A stretch of DNA of 64,000 nucleotides from Halarcobacter sp. (GTDB lineage Bacteria; Campylobacterota; Campylobacteria; Campylobacterales; Arcobacteraceae), in the NCBI RefSeq assembly GCF_963675975.1, contig NZ_OY780939.1:2108001-2172000 (forward strand), in the 5' to 3' direction. The notes under the pieces were generated by a model. That model saw nothing but the letters and a program-made list of their open reading frames with translations. It made no database searches and was not told where the DNA came from. Shown piece by piece: positions 33,578 through 42,599 of this stretch. A program made the translations under genes and the position numbers. The stretch's first letter is position 1. Every line of letters starts with the position of its first letter.

Positions 33578-34606
33578 ATGTTTAGTAAAGAGAATAGAAA
33601 AGATACAATTAGTGGGGTTTTATTTGTTGCATTATTTGCATGTGCAGCTACATTTTTAGCACAATTTCATATATTTAAGTCTTTAGGTATTAGTCCACTT
33701 ATTATAGGTATTGTTCTAGGTATGATATATGCTAATACTCTAAGAAATAAACTTCCAGAAAAATGGCATAAAGGGATAGTCTTTTCTACAAAAACTATCT
33801 TAAGAACAGGGATTGTTTTATATGGGTTTAGATTAACTTTTCAAAGTATCCAAGAGGTTGGTATAAATGGCATTTTAATAAGTTTTCTAATTGTATCTTT
33901 AACTTTTATTATTGGATATATAGTTGGAGTAAAGTTTCTAAAGCTTGATAAAGAGATTACAATACTAACAAGTGCAGGAAGTTCTATATGTGGAGCAGCA
34001 GCAGTTTTGGCAACTGAACCAGTTATAAATGCAAAACCATATAAAAGTGCTATTGCTGTATCTACTGTTGTATTATTTGGAACAATAGCTATGTTTTTGT
34101 ATCCATTTTTATATAAAGCTGGATTAATCAATTTTGATGAATCAACAATGGGTGTTTATATTGGTGCAACTATACATGAAGTTGCTCATGTAGTTGCAGC
34201 AGGAAATGCAGTTGGAAGTGTTGCAAGTACTGATGCTATTGTTGTAAAGATGATTAGAGTTATGATGCTTGCTCCATTTTTGATTGTATTATCTATTTGG
34301 CTAGCTAAAAGTGCAAAAAATAAAACAAGTAATAAAAAGGGCAGTATAACTATACCTTGGTTTGCAATTATTTTTATAGGTGTAGTTGGTTTTAACTCAT
34401 TTGAATTTTTGTCTTTAAGCACAATAGATACTATAAATACAATTGATACTTTTTTATTAACAATGGCAATGAGTGCATTAGGTATGGAAACAAGTATTGA
34501 TAAGTTTAAAAATGTGGGAGCAAAACCAGTATATTTGGCATTTATTTTATTTTTATGGTTAATCTTTGGAGGTTTTTATTTAATAAGTTTTGTAGTTACT
34601 TTCTAG
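33578..34606 (+). CDS. yeiH: YeiH/UPF0324-family putative sulfate/sulfite exporter
   Basis: A 342-residue inner-membrane protein with about ten hydrophobic helices. Family landmarks are IGIVLGMIYANTLR (about 43), GIVLYGFRLTFQ (about 76), SICGAAAVLATEPVI (about 138) and GATIHEVAHVVAAG (about 196). YeiH proteins are linked to export of sulfur oxyanions by association with YeiE-type LysR regulators. Here the LysR gene is divergent and a TauE-type exporter follows, strengthening that inference. Confidence 0.9.
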   Translation: MFSKENRKDTISGVLFVALFACAATFLAQFHIFKSLGISPLIIGIVLGMIYANTLRNKLPEKWHKGIVFSTKTILRTGIVLYGFRLTFQSIQEVGINGILISFLIVSLTFIIGYIVGVKFLKLDKEITILTSAGSSICGAAAVLATEPVINAKPYKSAIAVSTVVLFGTIAMFLYPFLYKAGLINFDESTMGVYIGATIHEVAHVVAAGNAVGSVASTDAIVVKMIRVMMLAPFLIVLSIWLAKSAKNKTSNKKGSITIPWFAIIFIGVVGFNSFEFLSLSTIDTINTIDTFLLTMAMSALGMETSIDKFKNVGAKPVYLAFILFLWLIFGGFYLISFVVTF

Positions 34607-34621
34607 AAGAGTTTTAAGAAG

Positions 34622-34649
34622 AGAAGTGTTACTATACACTTCTTTTTTA
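34622..34649 (+). terminator. Terminator after yeiH
   Basis: AGAAGTGT (34622-34629) pairs with ACACTTCT (34636-34643), followed by a T-run to 34648. The next gene starts only 14 bases later, so partial read-through is possible. Confidence 0.8.
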
Positions 34650-34662
34650 TTAGGATTACAAA

Positions 34663-35466
34663 ATGCTTGGACTAGAATCAATTATTCTTTATATATTGTT
34701 AGGGTTGTTTGTTGGTGTAGCTGCAGGATTACTTGGTATTGGTGGCGGTGGAATTATTGTTCCAACACTAGTTGTTATATTTACAATGCAAGGGATGGAA
34801 AGTGAAAATATAATGCATATGGCATTAGGTACATCAATGGCAACAATTGTTATAACCTCTATTTCAAGTTTAAAAGCACATCATAAAAAAAATGGGGTTT
34901 TGTGGAATGTTGTAAAGATGATGAGTCCAGGAATTATAATTGGAACTTTTCTTGCCACGTTTATAGCTTCAATATTAAGTTCTTTATATCTTGCTATATT
35001 CTTTTCTATTTTTATGGCATATGTTTCTAGTCAAATGATTATAAATAAAAAACCAAAGCCAAGTAGAAAATTGCTAAATTCTAAAGGGCAGTTTTTTTCA
35101 GGGACTATTATTGGAGCAATCTCTGCAATGGTTTCAATAGGTGGAGGTTCTTTAACAGTTCCTTATCTAATATGGCAAAATGTAGATGTAAAAAAAGCAA
35201 TAGGTACAAGTGCAGCAGTAGGTTTTCCCATAGCAGTTACAGGAACTATAGGATTTATCATAAATGGTTGGGATAATACAGACTTAACACACTATACTTT
35301 AGGATATGTATCTTTACCAGCTTTTTTCTTTGTTTCTATATGCAGTTATTTTACTGCACCTATTGGAGTAAAACTAGCACATACTTTACCTTCTGGTATT
35401 GTTAAAAAAATATTTGCATTATTATTAATATCTTTATGTCTTAAAATGCTTTTTTCTTTTATTTAG
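34663..35466 (+). CDS. TauE/SafE-family sulfite exporter
   Basis: A 267-residue membrane protein with about eight helices and two internally repeated halves. The motif GVAAGLLGIGGGGIIVPTL (about 18) and its second copy GAISAMVSIGGGSLTVPYL (about 150) are diagnostic for TauE/SafE. The family exports sulfite, sulfoacetate or related anions. It likely works with the YeiH-like protein upstream under the LysR regulator. The RBS TAGGAT is near the ATG. Confidence 0.92.
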   Translation: MLGLESIILYILLGLFVGVAAGLLGIGGGGIIVPTLVVIFTMQGMESENIMHMALGTSMATIVITSISSLKAHHKKNGVLWNVVKMMSPGIIIGTFLATFIASILSSLYLAIFFSIFMAYVSSQMIINKKPKPSRKLLNSKGQFFSGTIIGAISAMVSIGGGSLTVPYLIWQNVDVKKAIGTSAAVGFPIAVTGTIGFIINGWDNTDLTHYTLGYVSLPAFFFVSICSYFTAPIGVKLAHTLPSGIVKKIFALLLISLCLKMLFSFI

Positions 35467-35494
35467 ATACAATCGCGTAATTAAAAGGATATAA

Positions 35495-36595
35495 ATGACA
35501 ATTATAGAACTATTTCAAAAATTATTAAGATTTAAATCTATTACTCCTGATGATGATGGAGCTTTTGATTTTATAGAAGAATACTTAGGTGATACTTGGC
35601 AATGTATAAAAGTAGACATGGAGGGTGTAAAAAACAGATTCTATTATAAAAAGTTTAATGATAACCCTCAACACCTTTGTTTCGCAGGACATATAGATGT
35701 AGTACCAGTTGGACAAGGTTGGGATGTAGATCCTTTTGCTGCTGATATTATAGATGGAGTTATAACTGCAAGGGGAACGCAAGATATGAAAAGTGGAGAT
35801 GCTGCTTTTCTTTATGCATGTAAACATGCCCAAAATTTTGATGGGACTTTAAGTATATTAATGACTTCTGATGAAGAGGGTGAAGGAACATACGGAACTA
35901 TCAAAATGCTTGAACACCTAAAAGAGATAGACTTTATACCTCAATACGCAGTAGTAGCAGAACCAACTTGTGAAGAGGTATTTGGAGATGCTATAAAAGT
36001 AGGGCGAAGAGGAAGTATAAACGGATATATAACTATAAAAGGTAAACAAGGACACGCAGCGTATCCAGAAAAGTGTATTAACCCTGTACACAACTTTGCA
36101 AGTATCTTACCAAAAATAGCTGGACATAACTTAGATGATGGAGATGAATACTTTGCTCCTAGTAAAATGGTTATAACAGATATAAGAGGTGGTATGGAAG
36201 TAACAAACGTAACACCAAATGAATTAAAACTTATGTTCAATGTAAGAAACTCTACAAATACAACAAGAGAGAGTGTAGAAGAGTTTATACATGAGAATCT
36301 AAAAGGTTTAGAATACGACTTTAGAACAACACAAGGTTCATTTCCTTTTGTAACTAACAAAGAATCAAAAGTTGTAAAGGCTATGGAAACTTCAATAGAG
36401 AAAATACTAAATGTAAAAACAAAACACTCAACAGCTGGTGGAACAAGTGATGCTAGATATTTTGGAGCCTTTGGTATAGAAGCTATAGAGTTTGGAGTAA
36501 TAAACGATACTATTCATAGTGTCGGGGAAAGAACTACTGTAAAAGAAGTAGAGGGTTTAACTGCTGTATATGAAGATTTAATCAAGAACTTCTAG
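35495..36595 (+). CDS. dapE: Succinyl-diaminopimelate desuccinylase
   Basis: A zinc-dependent M20 peptidase of 366 residues that removes succinate in the lysine/diaminopimelate pathway. Metal-binding motifs are AGHIDVVPVG (about 65), GTQDMKSGDAAF (about 95) and TSDEEGEGTYGT (about 129), with GTSDARYFG near 312. KRRGSINGY-like and HAAYPEKCINP segments mark the dimerisation domain. AAAAGGAT precedes the ATG; TACAAT lies about 30 bases upstream as a likely -10. The K+ channel gene follows after 10 bases. Confidence 0.96.
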   Translation: MTIIELFQKLLRFKSITPDDDGAFDFIEEYLGDTWQCIKVDMEGVKNRFYYKKFNDNPQHLCFAGHIDVVPVGQGWDVDPFAADIIDGVITARGTQDMKSGDAAFLYACKHAQNFDGTLSILMTSDEEGEGTYGTIKMLEHLKEIDFIPQYAVVAEPTCEEVFGDAIKVGRRGSINGYITIKGKQGHAAYPEKCINPVHNFASILPKIAGHNLDDGDEYFAPSKMVITDIRGGMEVTNVTPNELKLMFNVRNSTNTTRESVEEFIHENLKGLEYDFRTTQGSFPFVTNKESKVVKAMETSIEKILNVKTKHSTAGGTSDARYFGAFGIEAIEFGVINDTIHSVGERTTVKEVEGLTAVYEDLIKNF

Positions 36596-36605
36596 AAAGA
36601 GTAAG

Positions 36606-37343
36606 ATGGATTTTCAAAGTAACTTATATCTGATTTTTGAAAAACCAACAAAACATAAATATGGTGTATTCTTTCAAGTTCTTATATACTTGAATATACT
36701 TGTTAGTATAACAGTGATGTTTCTTGAGACAGAGAAGTCACTAAGTGAGTATTTTACACTATTTGAAAAAATCAATATGGTAAATATATTTTTATTTACC
36801 ATAGAGTATATACTAAGACTATATTCAAGAAAGAGAAACAAGATAAAATATATGTTTACTCCTTTTATGATTATAGACTTGGTTGTATTATTGCCTTTTT
36901 ATTTAACAATCTTCAATATAGACCTAGGTTTCCTAAGAGGTCTTAGAGTAATAAGAATATTCAAACTGTTTAGACTAGCAAAGTTTAATGAGTTTGATAA
37001 ACTTATAATAGATATCTTCAAAGAAAAGAAAGAGGAGTTTCTATATATAGTAATAGCTATATTTGTATTACTGTTTACCTTAACACCTTTAGTTTATTTT
37101 GTAGAATCAAAAGCACAACCTGAAGTATTTACTAGTATGTCTACAACATTATGGTGGGCTGTTACTACTTTTACAACTGTAGGGTATGGGGATATGTATC
37201 CTATTACAACTGTGGGCAGAATTCTAACAACCTTTGTTAGTGCCTTGGGGATTGCCTTTTATGCTATTCCTGGAAGTATCTTTACAAGTAGTTTATTAGA
37301 TAAGATAAATGAAAAAAGAAAAAATAAAGAGAATGAACAATAA
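36606..37343 (+). CDS. Voltage-gated-type potassium channel
   Basis: A 245-residue six-helix ion channel. The S4-like helix has regularly spaced Arg (RGLRVIRIFKLFRLAKF, about 102-118). The pore has the K+ selectivity filter TVGYGD at about residue 190, preceded by TTLWWAVTTFT. It resembles bacterial Kv-type channels (KvAP-like). A C-terminal charged tail follows S6. It is probably transcribed with dapE, but the link is positional only. Confidence 0.93.
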   Translation: MDFQSNLYLIFEKPTKHKYGVFFQVLIYLNILVSITVMFLETEKSLSEYFTLFEKINMVNIFLFTIEYILRLYSRKRNKIKYMFTPFMIIDLVVLLPFYLTIFNIDLGFLRGLRVIRIFKLFRLAKFNEFDKLIIDIFKEKKEEFLYIVIAIFVLLFTLTPLVYFVESKAQPEVFTSMSTTLWWAVTTFTTVGYGDMYPITTVGRILTTFVSALGIAFYAIPGSIFTSSLLDKINEKRKNKENEQ

Positions 37344-37430
37344 TTTAATATAGATTACAAAATGTAATCTTTTTGATTATTATTTAAAAAGATTGATAGA
37401 ATTATTCCAAATAATCTAAGGAATGATTCT

Positions 37431-37967
37431 ATGCAAAATTTACCAAATCAATTAATAGAAAACCAAATATATGAAATCAGAGGTTTTAAAGTTATGCTTG
37501 ATAGTGATTTAGCATTACTATATGAAGTAGAAACAAAAAGAATAAATGAAGCTGTTAAAAACAATCCTGAGAAATTTCCAGAAGATTTTTATTTTGAACT
37601 AAATGAAAAAGAGTTTGAATTTTTGCGGTCGAAATTTTCGACCACAAAATTTTCTAAAACTAGAACTAATCCCAAAGTATTCACAGAACAAGGTGTTTAT
37701 ATGTTAGCAACTATTTTAAAAAGTAAAGTAGCTACAGAAGTTACAATAAATATAATGCGTACATTTACAAAGCTAAGAGAGTTTGCTATTACCTATAAGG
37801 ATATAATAATAGAATTAAAAAATCTAAAAGAGGATTTAAGATTAACAAGAGAACAGACTTATCAAAATACTGAGCATATTAAAACTGCTTTTAATATTTT
37901 AAGTGAAATTCTTGAAGATACAAAAGAGACAGAAGAAAAAGTTATGGGGTTTAGAATAAATAAGTAA
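37431..37967 (+). CDS. ORF6N-domain protein
   Basis: A 178-residue protein with an N-terminal ORF6N DNA-binding domain, typical of phage antirepressor-like proteins found on bacterial chromosomes. Landmarks are IRGFKVMLDSDLALLYEVETK (residue about 17-37), NPEKFPEDFYFELNEKE and VFTEQGVYMLATIL. The C-terminal part is a coiled helix. A 17-base inverted repeat lies within the variable central segment. A single-gene unit; possible trace of a mobile element, but no phage neighbours are seen. Confidence 0.92.
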   Translation: MQNLPNQLIENQIYEIRGFKVMLDSDLALLYEVETKRINEAVKNNPEKFPEDFYFELNEKEFEFLRSKFSTTKFSKTRTNPKVFTEQGVYMLATILKSKVATEVTINIMRTFTKLREFAITYKDIIIELKNLKEDLRLTREQTYQNTEHIKTAFNILSEILEDTKETEEKVMGFRINK

Positions 37968-38015
37968 TATATGATAAAATCAGATTTTATAAGAAAAGTT
38001 AAAATAGGATAGTAA

Positions 38016-38645
38016 ATGAATTTAAAAAGATTAAAAGAACTAGAAGAGGAGTTTTTATATCAATACCCAAAAGGCTTTGAGGATGAAAAGTTTTTTCCAA
38101 CTATGAAAAAGTTTAATCCCCTAAAACTTGAAGAGTTTGCTAGAGAAAACCTAAAAAAAGAAAACTTCTCAAATCCAAATCTAGTTGTAGAATCTTTTTT
38201 TAAAACTGTTCAAAAGTCTGTTATGGTTTCACTCTTTGATAAATTGAAACTAAGAGATATGATAGCTTCATTAAACTCTTATGAGAAAGATATGTTAAGT
38301 ATAGAGATATATGAACTATTACATGGAAACAAAAAAGAGGGATTTGAAGGATTAGTTGAGTTCTTAGGAGAATATAAGTTAGCAAAGTGGACTATTATAA
38401 GTGTTGTTCCATATAGTATGCAAAGACAAAAAGAGTATTTTATAAAACCCACAACCACAAAAAATATTTTAAACTATTTAGAGATAAAAGATATAGTTTA
38501 TAAACCAAAACCTAGTTTTGAGTTTTATGAAAAGTATTCAAAATATTTAGATGAGATGAAAGTAAATGTTGATGATAGTTTAAATTTTGATAATGCAGCA
38601 TTTACAGGTTTTTTAAAAATTGCAATAGAAATTTGTAAGGACTAG
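38016..38645 (+). CDS. Unrecognised protein, paralogue of the gene at 47294
   Basis: A 209-residue soluble protein with no family I recognise. It shares with the product of 47294-47920 the whole layout and several blocks: YPKGFEDE (about 16), KLRDMIASLNSYEKDMLSIE, YKLAKWTI and FIKPTTTKNILNYLE (about 142), followed by FTGFLKI near the end. It is followed 14 bases later by a GNAT acetyltransferase, as the paralogue is. The RBS AATAGGAT lies before the ATG. No membrane segments. Confidence 0.85.
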   Translation: MNLKRLKELEEEFLYQYPKGFEDEKFFPTMKKFNPLKLEEFARENLKKENFSNPNLVVESFFKTVQKSVMVSLFDKLKLRDMIASLNSYEKDMLSIEIYELLHGNKKEGFEGLVEFLGEYKLAKWTIISVVPYSMQRQKEYFIKPTTTKNILNYLEIKDIVYKPKPSFEFYEKYSKYLDEMKVNVDDSLNFDNAAFTGFLKIAIEICKD

Positions 38646-38659
38646 TAAAGAGATTTAAA

Positions 38660-39121
38660 GTGAATATACTAATCATAAACTACAATAAAAACTATAGTAA
38701 ACAAATACCAGAGCTTTTTACAAATACTATTCATAAGACTTGTAATAAAGACTACAATAAAGAGCAACTAGAAGCTTGGGCAAATCCTAGTATTGATTAT
38801 AAGGCTTGGGATGATAGACTAAGTAAAACAAAACCTTATTTAGCCATTATAGATAATGTAGGATTTACAGAGTTTTATGAGGATTATATTGATTGCTTTT
38901 ATGTTGATGCAAACTATCAAGGTAAAGGTGTAGGAAAAGAGCTTTTAAATCATATTTTTAAAACTGCTAAACAAAGTGGTATAAAAACCTTAAGAGTTGA
39001 TGCAAGTATAACTGCCAAACCATTTTTTGAAAAGTTTGGTTTTAAAGAGCTTAGAAAAAATTTAGTTAGTAAAGGAAACCAAGAGTTAGTAAACTATTCA
39101 CTAACTCTTAATTTATCTTAA
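38660..39121 (+). CDS. GNAT-family N-acetyltransferase
   Basis: A 153-residue acetyltransferase of the GNAT fold. The acetyl-CoA-binding motif A is YQGKGVGKELLNH (about residue 91-103), followed by RVDASITAKPFFEKFGF (about 115). The start is a GTG with AAAGAG upstream. It is closely spaced with the preceding paralogue gene. The substrate is unknown. Its stop overlaps the convergent aldA by 4 bases. Confidence 0.9.
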   Translation: MNILIINYNKNYSKQIPELFTNTIHKTCNKDYNKEQLEAWANPSIDYKAWDDRLSKTKPYLAIIDNVGFTEFYEDYIDCFYVDANYQGKGVGKELLNHIFKTAKQSGIKTLRVDASITAKPFFEKFGFKELRKNLVSKGNQELVNYSLTLNLS

Positions 39122-40569
39122 CCTTGTTTATTCATATCGTATTGTAGATACACAACTTTTGTTTGTAAGAATTCTTCAAGGCCATGTTTACCATCAGCTC
39201 CACCAATACCAGATTTTCTCCAACCTGCGTGGAATCCTTGCATAGCTTCAAAGTTTTCTCTGTTTATATATGTTTCACCAAATTTAATCTCTTTGCAAGC
39301 TCTCATAGCTAAATCAATATTTTGAGTATAGATTGATGAGGTAAGACCAAATTCACTGTCATTTGCCATCTCTATAGCTTCATCAAAGGTTTCAAAAGTA
39401 ACTATAGGAAGAACTGGTCCAAATATCTCTTCATGTATTATTTTCATATCTTGTTTTACATTTGTAATAACAGTTGGCTCATAATAAAAACCATCAGTTC
39501 TAGAAGCAATATTTCCACCTGTTACTACTGTAGCTCCTTGGGCTTTTGCTCCATCTACTAAAGATTGTACATGAGTTATAGCAGCTTCATTGATAAGTGG
39601 TCCCATATCAACTTCTTCTTTTAGTGGATCACCATAAGTAGTTGCTGACATAGCTTTTATCATCTTTTCTGTAAACTCTTTTTCTATACTTTTATGTACA
39701 TAAACTCTTTCCGCACAATTACAAACTTGACCATTATTTATAACCCTCGAGTTCTTAATTGCTTCAACTGCTAAATCAATATTTGCATCACCCATAACTA
39801 TAGCAGGAGCTTTTCCTCCAAGTTCTAGGGAAACTTTTGTTACATTTTTAGCAGCAGCTTCCATGATTTTTACACCAGTTGGTACACTTCCTGTGAAGCT
39901 TACTATTCCAACCTTTTCATTACTTGCAAGAGAATCTCCAACTTCTGAACCAGAACCAGATACTAGATTGAATACACCTTTTGGAAGTTCAACTTCATCT
40001 ACTAGTTTTGCAAACTCAAATGCATTGTTTGGAGTATCACTACTTGGTTTTATAACTATTGTATTTCCTGTTACAAGAGCAGGAGCTAGCTTTCTAGCTA
40101 TTAGGAAAAATGGAAAGTTCCAAGGTAAAATACCAGCAGCAACTCCAATAGGTAATTTAAATAAAAATATATTTTCATTCGGTCTGTCACTTTGAAGGAT
40201 TTCTCCTTCATATCTTCTAGCCCATTCAGCCATATAATCCATATAATCAGCTGTAAAGTTCACTTCAACCATAGCAAGACCTAAAAGCTTTCCTTGTTCT
40301 TCTGTAATTGTTTTAGCCAATACATCTGCATTGTCTCTAATCTTTTGTGCGATTTTGCGAAGATAAGAAGCTCTCTCGATTGCTGGGAGTTTTTCCCATG
40401 ATTTTTGTGCTTCATGTGCTGCGTTAACCGCTTGTTCTACGTCATCTTTTGTTCCTTTTGGAATATAAGAGATAACTTGCTTATCAGCAGGGTTTATTAC
40501 TGGGATTGTTTCATCTTTTGAGATAAATTCCCCATTTATATAATTTTTGTAAACTCTGTAATCAGCCAT
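39118..40569 (-). CDS. aldA: Aldehyde dehydrogenase, AldA (lactaldehyde dehydrogenase) type
   Basis: A 483-residue NAD-dependent aldehyde dehydrogenase. Very close motif agreement with E. coli AldA (lactaldehyde/glycolaldehyde dehydrogenase) is visible: FTADYMDYMAEWARRYEGEI, LPWNFPFFLIARK, LELGGKAPAIV (catalytic Glu near 250), NNGQVCNCAERVYV (catalytic Cys near 285), EEIFGPVLP and MQGFHAGWRKSGIGG. GGAGG precedes the ATG. It is a lone gene and its substrate in this organism is inferred from the family. Confidence 0.94.
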   Translation of the reverse strand: MADYRVYKNYINGEFISKDETIPVINPADKQVISYIPKGTKDDVEQAVNAAHEAQKSWEKLPAIERASYLRKIAQKIRDNADVLAKTITEEQGKLLGLAMVEVNFTADYMDYMAEWARRYEGEILQSDRPNENIFLFKLPIGVAAGILPWNFPFFLIARKLAPALVTGNTIVIKPSSDTPNNAFEFAKLVDEVELPKGVFNLVSGSGSEVGDSLASNEKVGIVSFTGSVPTGVKIMEAAAKNVTKVSLELGGKAPAIVMGDANIDLAVEAIKNSRVINNGQVCNCAERVYVHKSIEKEFTEKMIKAMSATTYGDPLKEEVDMGPLINEAAITHVQSLVDGAKAQGATVVTGGNIASRTDGFYYEPTVITNVKQDMKIIHEEIFGPVLPIVTFETFDEAIEMANDSEFGLTSSIYTQNIDLAMRACKEIKFGETYINRENFEAMQGFHAGWRKSGIGGADGKHGLEEFLQTKVVYLQYDMNKQG

Positions 40570-40723
40570 AATAACCTCCTTGTAAAATTAGATTTATAAT
40601 CATATTATAATTATAAAGTAAATAAATTATTAATGAAATAAATTATTTATATAAAAAATCTTAATTTAATTATGAGAATAAATAGCATAGAATACCGATC
40701 AAATATATTTTAGGCTCTAATTA

Positions 40724-41824
40724 ATGAAACAAATTATTAAAACAATTACTGAAATTGGTATAAATAAAGATACTGATCTTTGGTTATCAGGCAAAATTAA
40801 ACTTGTAAATATTATCTCTTTAGTAAATTTTATTTTTATATTAAGTATGATTTCTCTAGATTTATTTTTTAATAAAACATACAATTTATCTATTATTCTT
40901 TTAATTATCAGTTTTGTTATGCTTATTCCATATTATTTAAATTACAAAAAAAAGTATATTGCTTCTAGGGTTGTTTTTTTACTATTTGCATATATATCTA
41001 TTTGTTCTTTAGCTATTCTATTTGGAAAAGAGTTTAACTTTCAATACTATTTAATCCCTGGTGTTGGGATGTCATTGATATTTTTCAGAGACGAAATAGG
41101 TAATAAAAAATGGATATTTACTTTTTTGGGAATACCTTTGTGGATTTTTCTTGAAATCTGGTTTGTATTATATTCTCCTATTATTTCTATGGAAAAATAT
41201 ATTGAAGTAATAACTTATTTTAGTACTTTTTTGATATTTTTAACAGCAATTTTAATGTTTGCTACCTTTACACATGAGAGCGATAAACATTTAAATAATA
41301 TATCTAATATGAATAAAAAACTTAAAAAACTAGCCAATATTGATCCTTTGACAAAACTTTTTAATAGACGTTTTATGGATGAAAGAATAAATTATTTTTT
41401 TAATTTATCAAAAAACAATAATGGTTTTTTAGCTATGTGTATTTTTGATATAGATTTTTTTAAAAAAGTTAATGATACATATGGACATGATGCGGGAGAT
41501 AAAGTTCTTCAAATGGTTTCAAAACTTGCAATGGAAAATTTTAGAGAAACAGATTTTGTAGGAAGAATGGGTGGAGAAGAGTTTTGTATAATTTTTACAT
41601 ATGGAAATATAAATTCAGTAAAAGATGCAATAGAAAGATTTAGAAAAATTATTGAAAATAGTATATTAAAATATGAAAAAAATGAAATAAAAATTACAGC
41701 AAGTTTTGGAATAAGTTATTTAACAGATAATATAAAAACACAAGAAGAATTATATAAAAATGCAGATAGTGCTTTATATGAAGCAAAAAATACTGGTAGA
41801 AATAAGATTGTTGATCTAATATAA
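40724..41824 (+). CDS. Membrane-bound diguanylate cyclase
   Basis: A 366-residue protein: about six N-terminal hydrophobic helices (residues 25-185), a short linker, then a GGDEF domain from about 205 (DPLTKLFNRRFMDE). The active site is GRMGGEEFCI near 284, an intact GGEEF variant, so it should make cyclic di-GMP from two GTP. The sensor is the membrane region (7TM-like, no periplasmic loop). No EAL or HD-GYP partner lies nearby. The ATG lacks a clear Shine-Dalgarno. Confidence 0.92.
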   Translation: MKQIIKTITEIGINKDTDLWLSGKIKLVNIISLVNFIFILSMISLDLFFNKTYNLSIILLIISFVMLIPYYLNYKKKYIASRVVFLLFAYISICSLAILFGKEFNFQYYLIPGVGMSLIFFRDEIGNKKWIFTFLGIPLWIFLEIWFVLYSPIISMEKYIEVITYFSTFLIFLTAILMFATFTHESDKHLNNISNMNKKLKKLANIDPLTKLFNRRFMDERINYFFNLSKNNNGFLAMCIFDIDFFKKVNDTYGHDAGDKVLQMVSKLAMENFRETDFVGRMGGEEFCIIFTYGNINSVKDAIERFRKIIENSILKYEKNEIKITASFGISYLTDNIKTQEELYKNADSALYEAKNTGRNKIVDLI

Positions 41825-41872
41825 ATTTAATTATATTAGATAAGCTTACAAATCATATGGATATAGAATCTA

Positions 41873-42013
41873 TTAAAATGAATCTTTAGTTAATAGTTTT
41901 TTTGCTTCTTGTTTACTAAGCCCTGATTTTGAGCATGCCACTTCAAAAGTTTCTCTTGCTGTAAGAAGTCTTTGAAATACTTCATATTTATATTTGTTTG
42001 TTAGAATATACAT
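41873..42013 (-). CDS. Small hypothetical protein (46 aa)
   Basis: An uninterrupted 47-codon frame whose ATG (42011-42013) has AAAGGA 5 bases upstream. The product is one amphipathic, Lys-rich, predominantly helical polypeptide: MYILTNKYKYEV, QRLLTARETFE, then SGLSKQEAKKLL. No signal peptide or membrane segment. Good RBS and codon use like the neighbours support it as a real gene; it fills an otherwise empty 368-base gap between the cyclase and the cold-shock gene. Confidence 0.6.
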   Translation of the reverse strand: MYILTNKYKYEVFQRLLTARETFEVACSKSGLSKQEAKKLLTKDSF

Positions 42014-42192
42014 TCTTGTCCTTTTTTTGGTATGTTAGACTATTTATTATAATAGTCAAAGTGTGTCGTATTTAAATATTGAAAAGATTTTTGTAAAAAT
42101 TGAATCTAGATAATATAGAGTAGATAAAGTTCATAAGATTATGTTTATAATCTATTGAACTTTATATTTATTTTAAGATAAGTGAATAAAAG

Positions 42193-42411
42193 TTATATAA
42201 CTTCTACATTTTGTGCAAAATCACCTTTTGCATTGTTACCTATTACAAAACTAACTTTTTGATTTTCATCTAAAGATACTCTTCCATATCCTGTGTTATT
42301 AATTTCTCTATAATGAACAAAAATATCTTTTGTTCCATCTTCTAATTGGATAAATCCAAAACCTTTTTCGCTATTGAACCATTTTACAGTTCCGTTGTAT
42401 CTATTTGACAT
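42193..42411 (-). CDS. Cold-shock-domain protein CspA-like
   Basis: A 72-residue nucleic-acid-binding protein with both RNP motifs: RNP1 KGFGFIQ (about residue 16) and RNP2 IFVHYREI (about 30), plus [11 protein letters not shown] at the N-terminus. It acts as an RNA chaperone. AAAGGAT precedes the ATG, and a 188-base leader region with a small hairpin lies upstream, as often seen for cold-shock genes. Confidence 0.95.
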   Translation of the reverse strand: MSNRYNGTVKWFNSEKGFGFIQLEDGTKDIFVHYREINNTGYGRVSLDENQKVSFVIGNNAKGDFAQNVEVI

Positions 42412-42599
42412 AGAAATCCTTTTAAGTAATCACTTCATATTGTGAAGTTTTAGTAAAGTTGACCAGATTTAATATTTTGAGAGTTATGTATTAATGTATA
42501 ATGTTAATAAAAAAGCAAACAATGTATAAGTACTAATTTTCTTTAAGTAATCGCAGTGTATCTGAATAAAATAAAAAAAGCAAATTTTTATTAGATATT
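42412..42599 (-). promoter_or_regulatory. Leader region of the cold-shock gene
   Basis: Within this gap ACTTCA (42432-42437) pairs with TGAAGT (42443-42448), close to the RBS, and TTTAAGTAATC occurs twice (near 42421 and 42541). A long 5'UTR with structure would fit cold regulation; promoter position is not certain. Confidence 0.35.

Noticed and set aside
37431-37967. Prophage suggested by the ORF6N protein
   Set aside because: No integrase, structural or lysis gene nearby; ORF6N proteins are common as single chromosomal genes.
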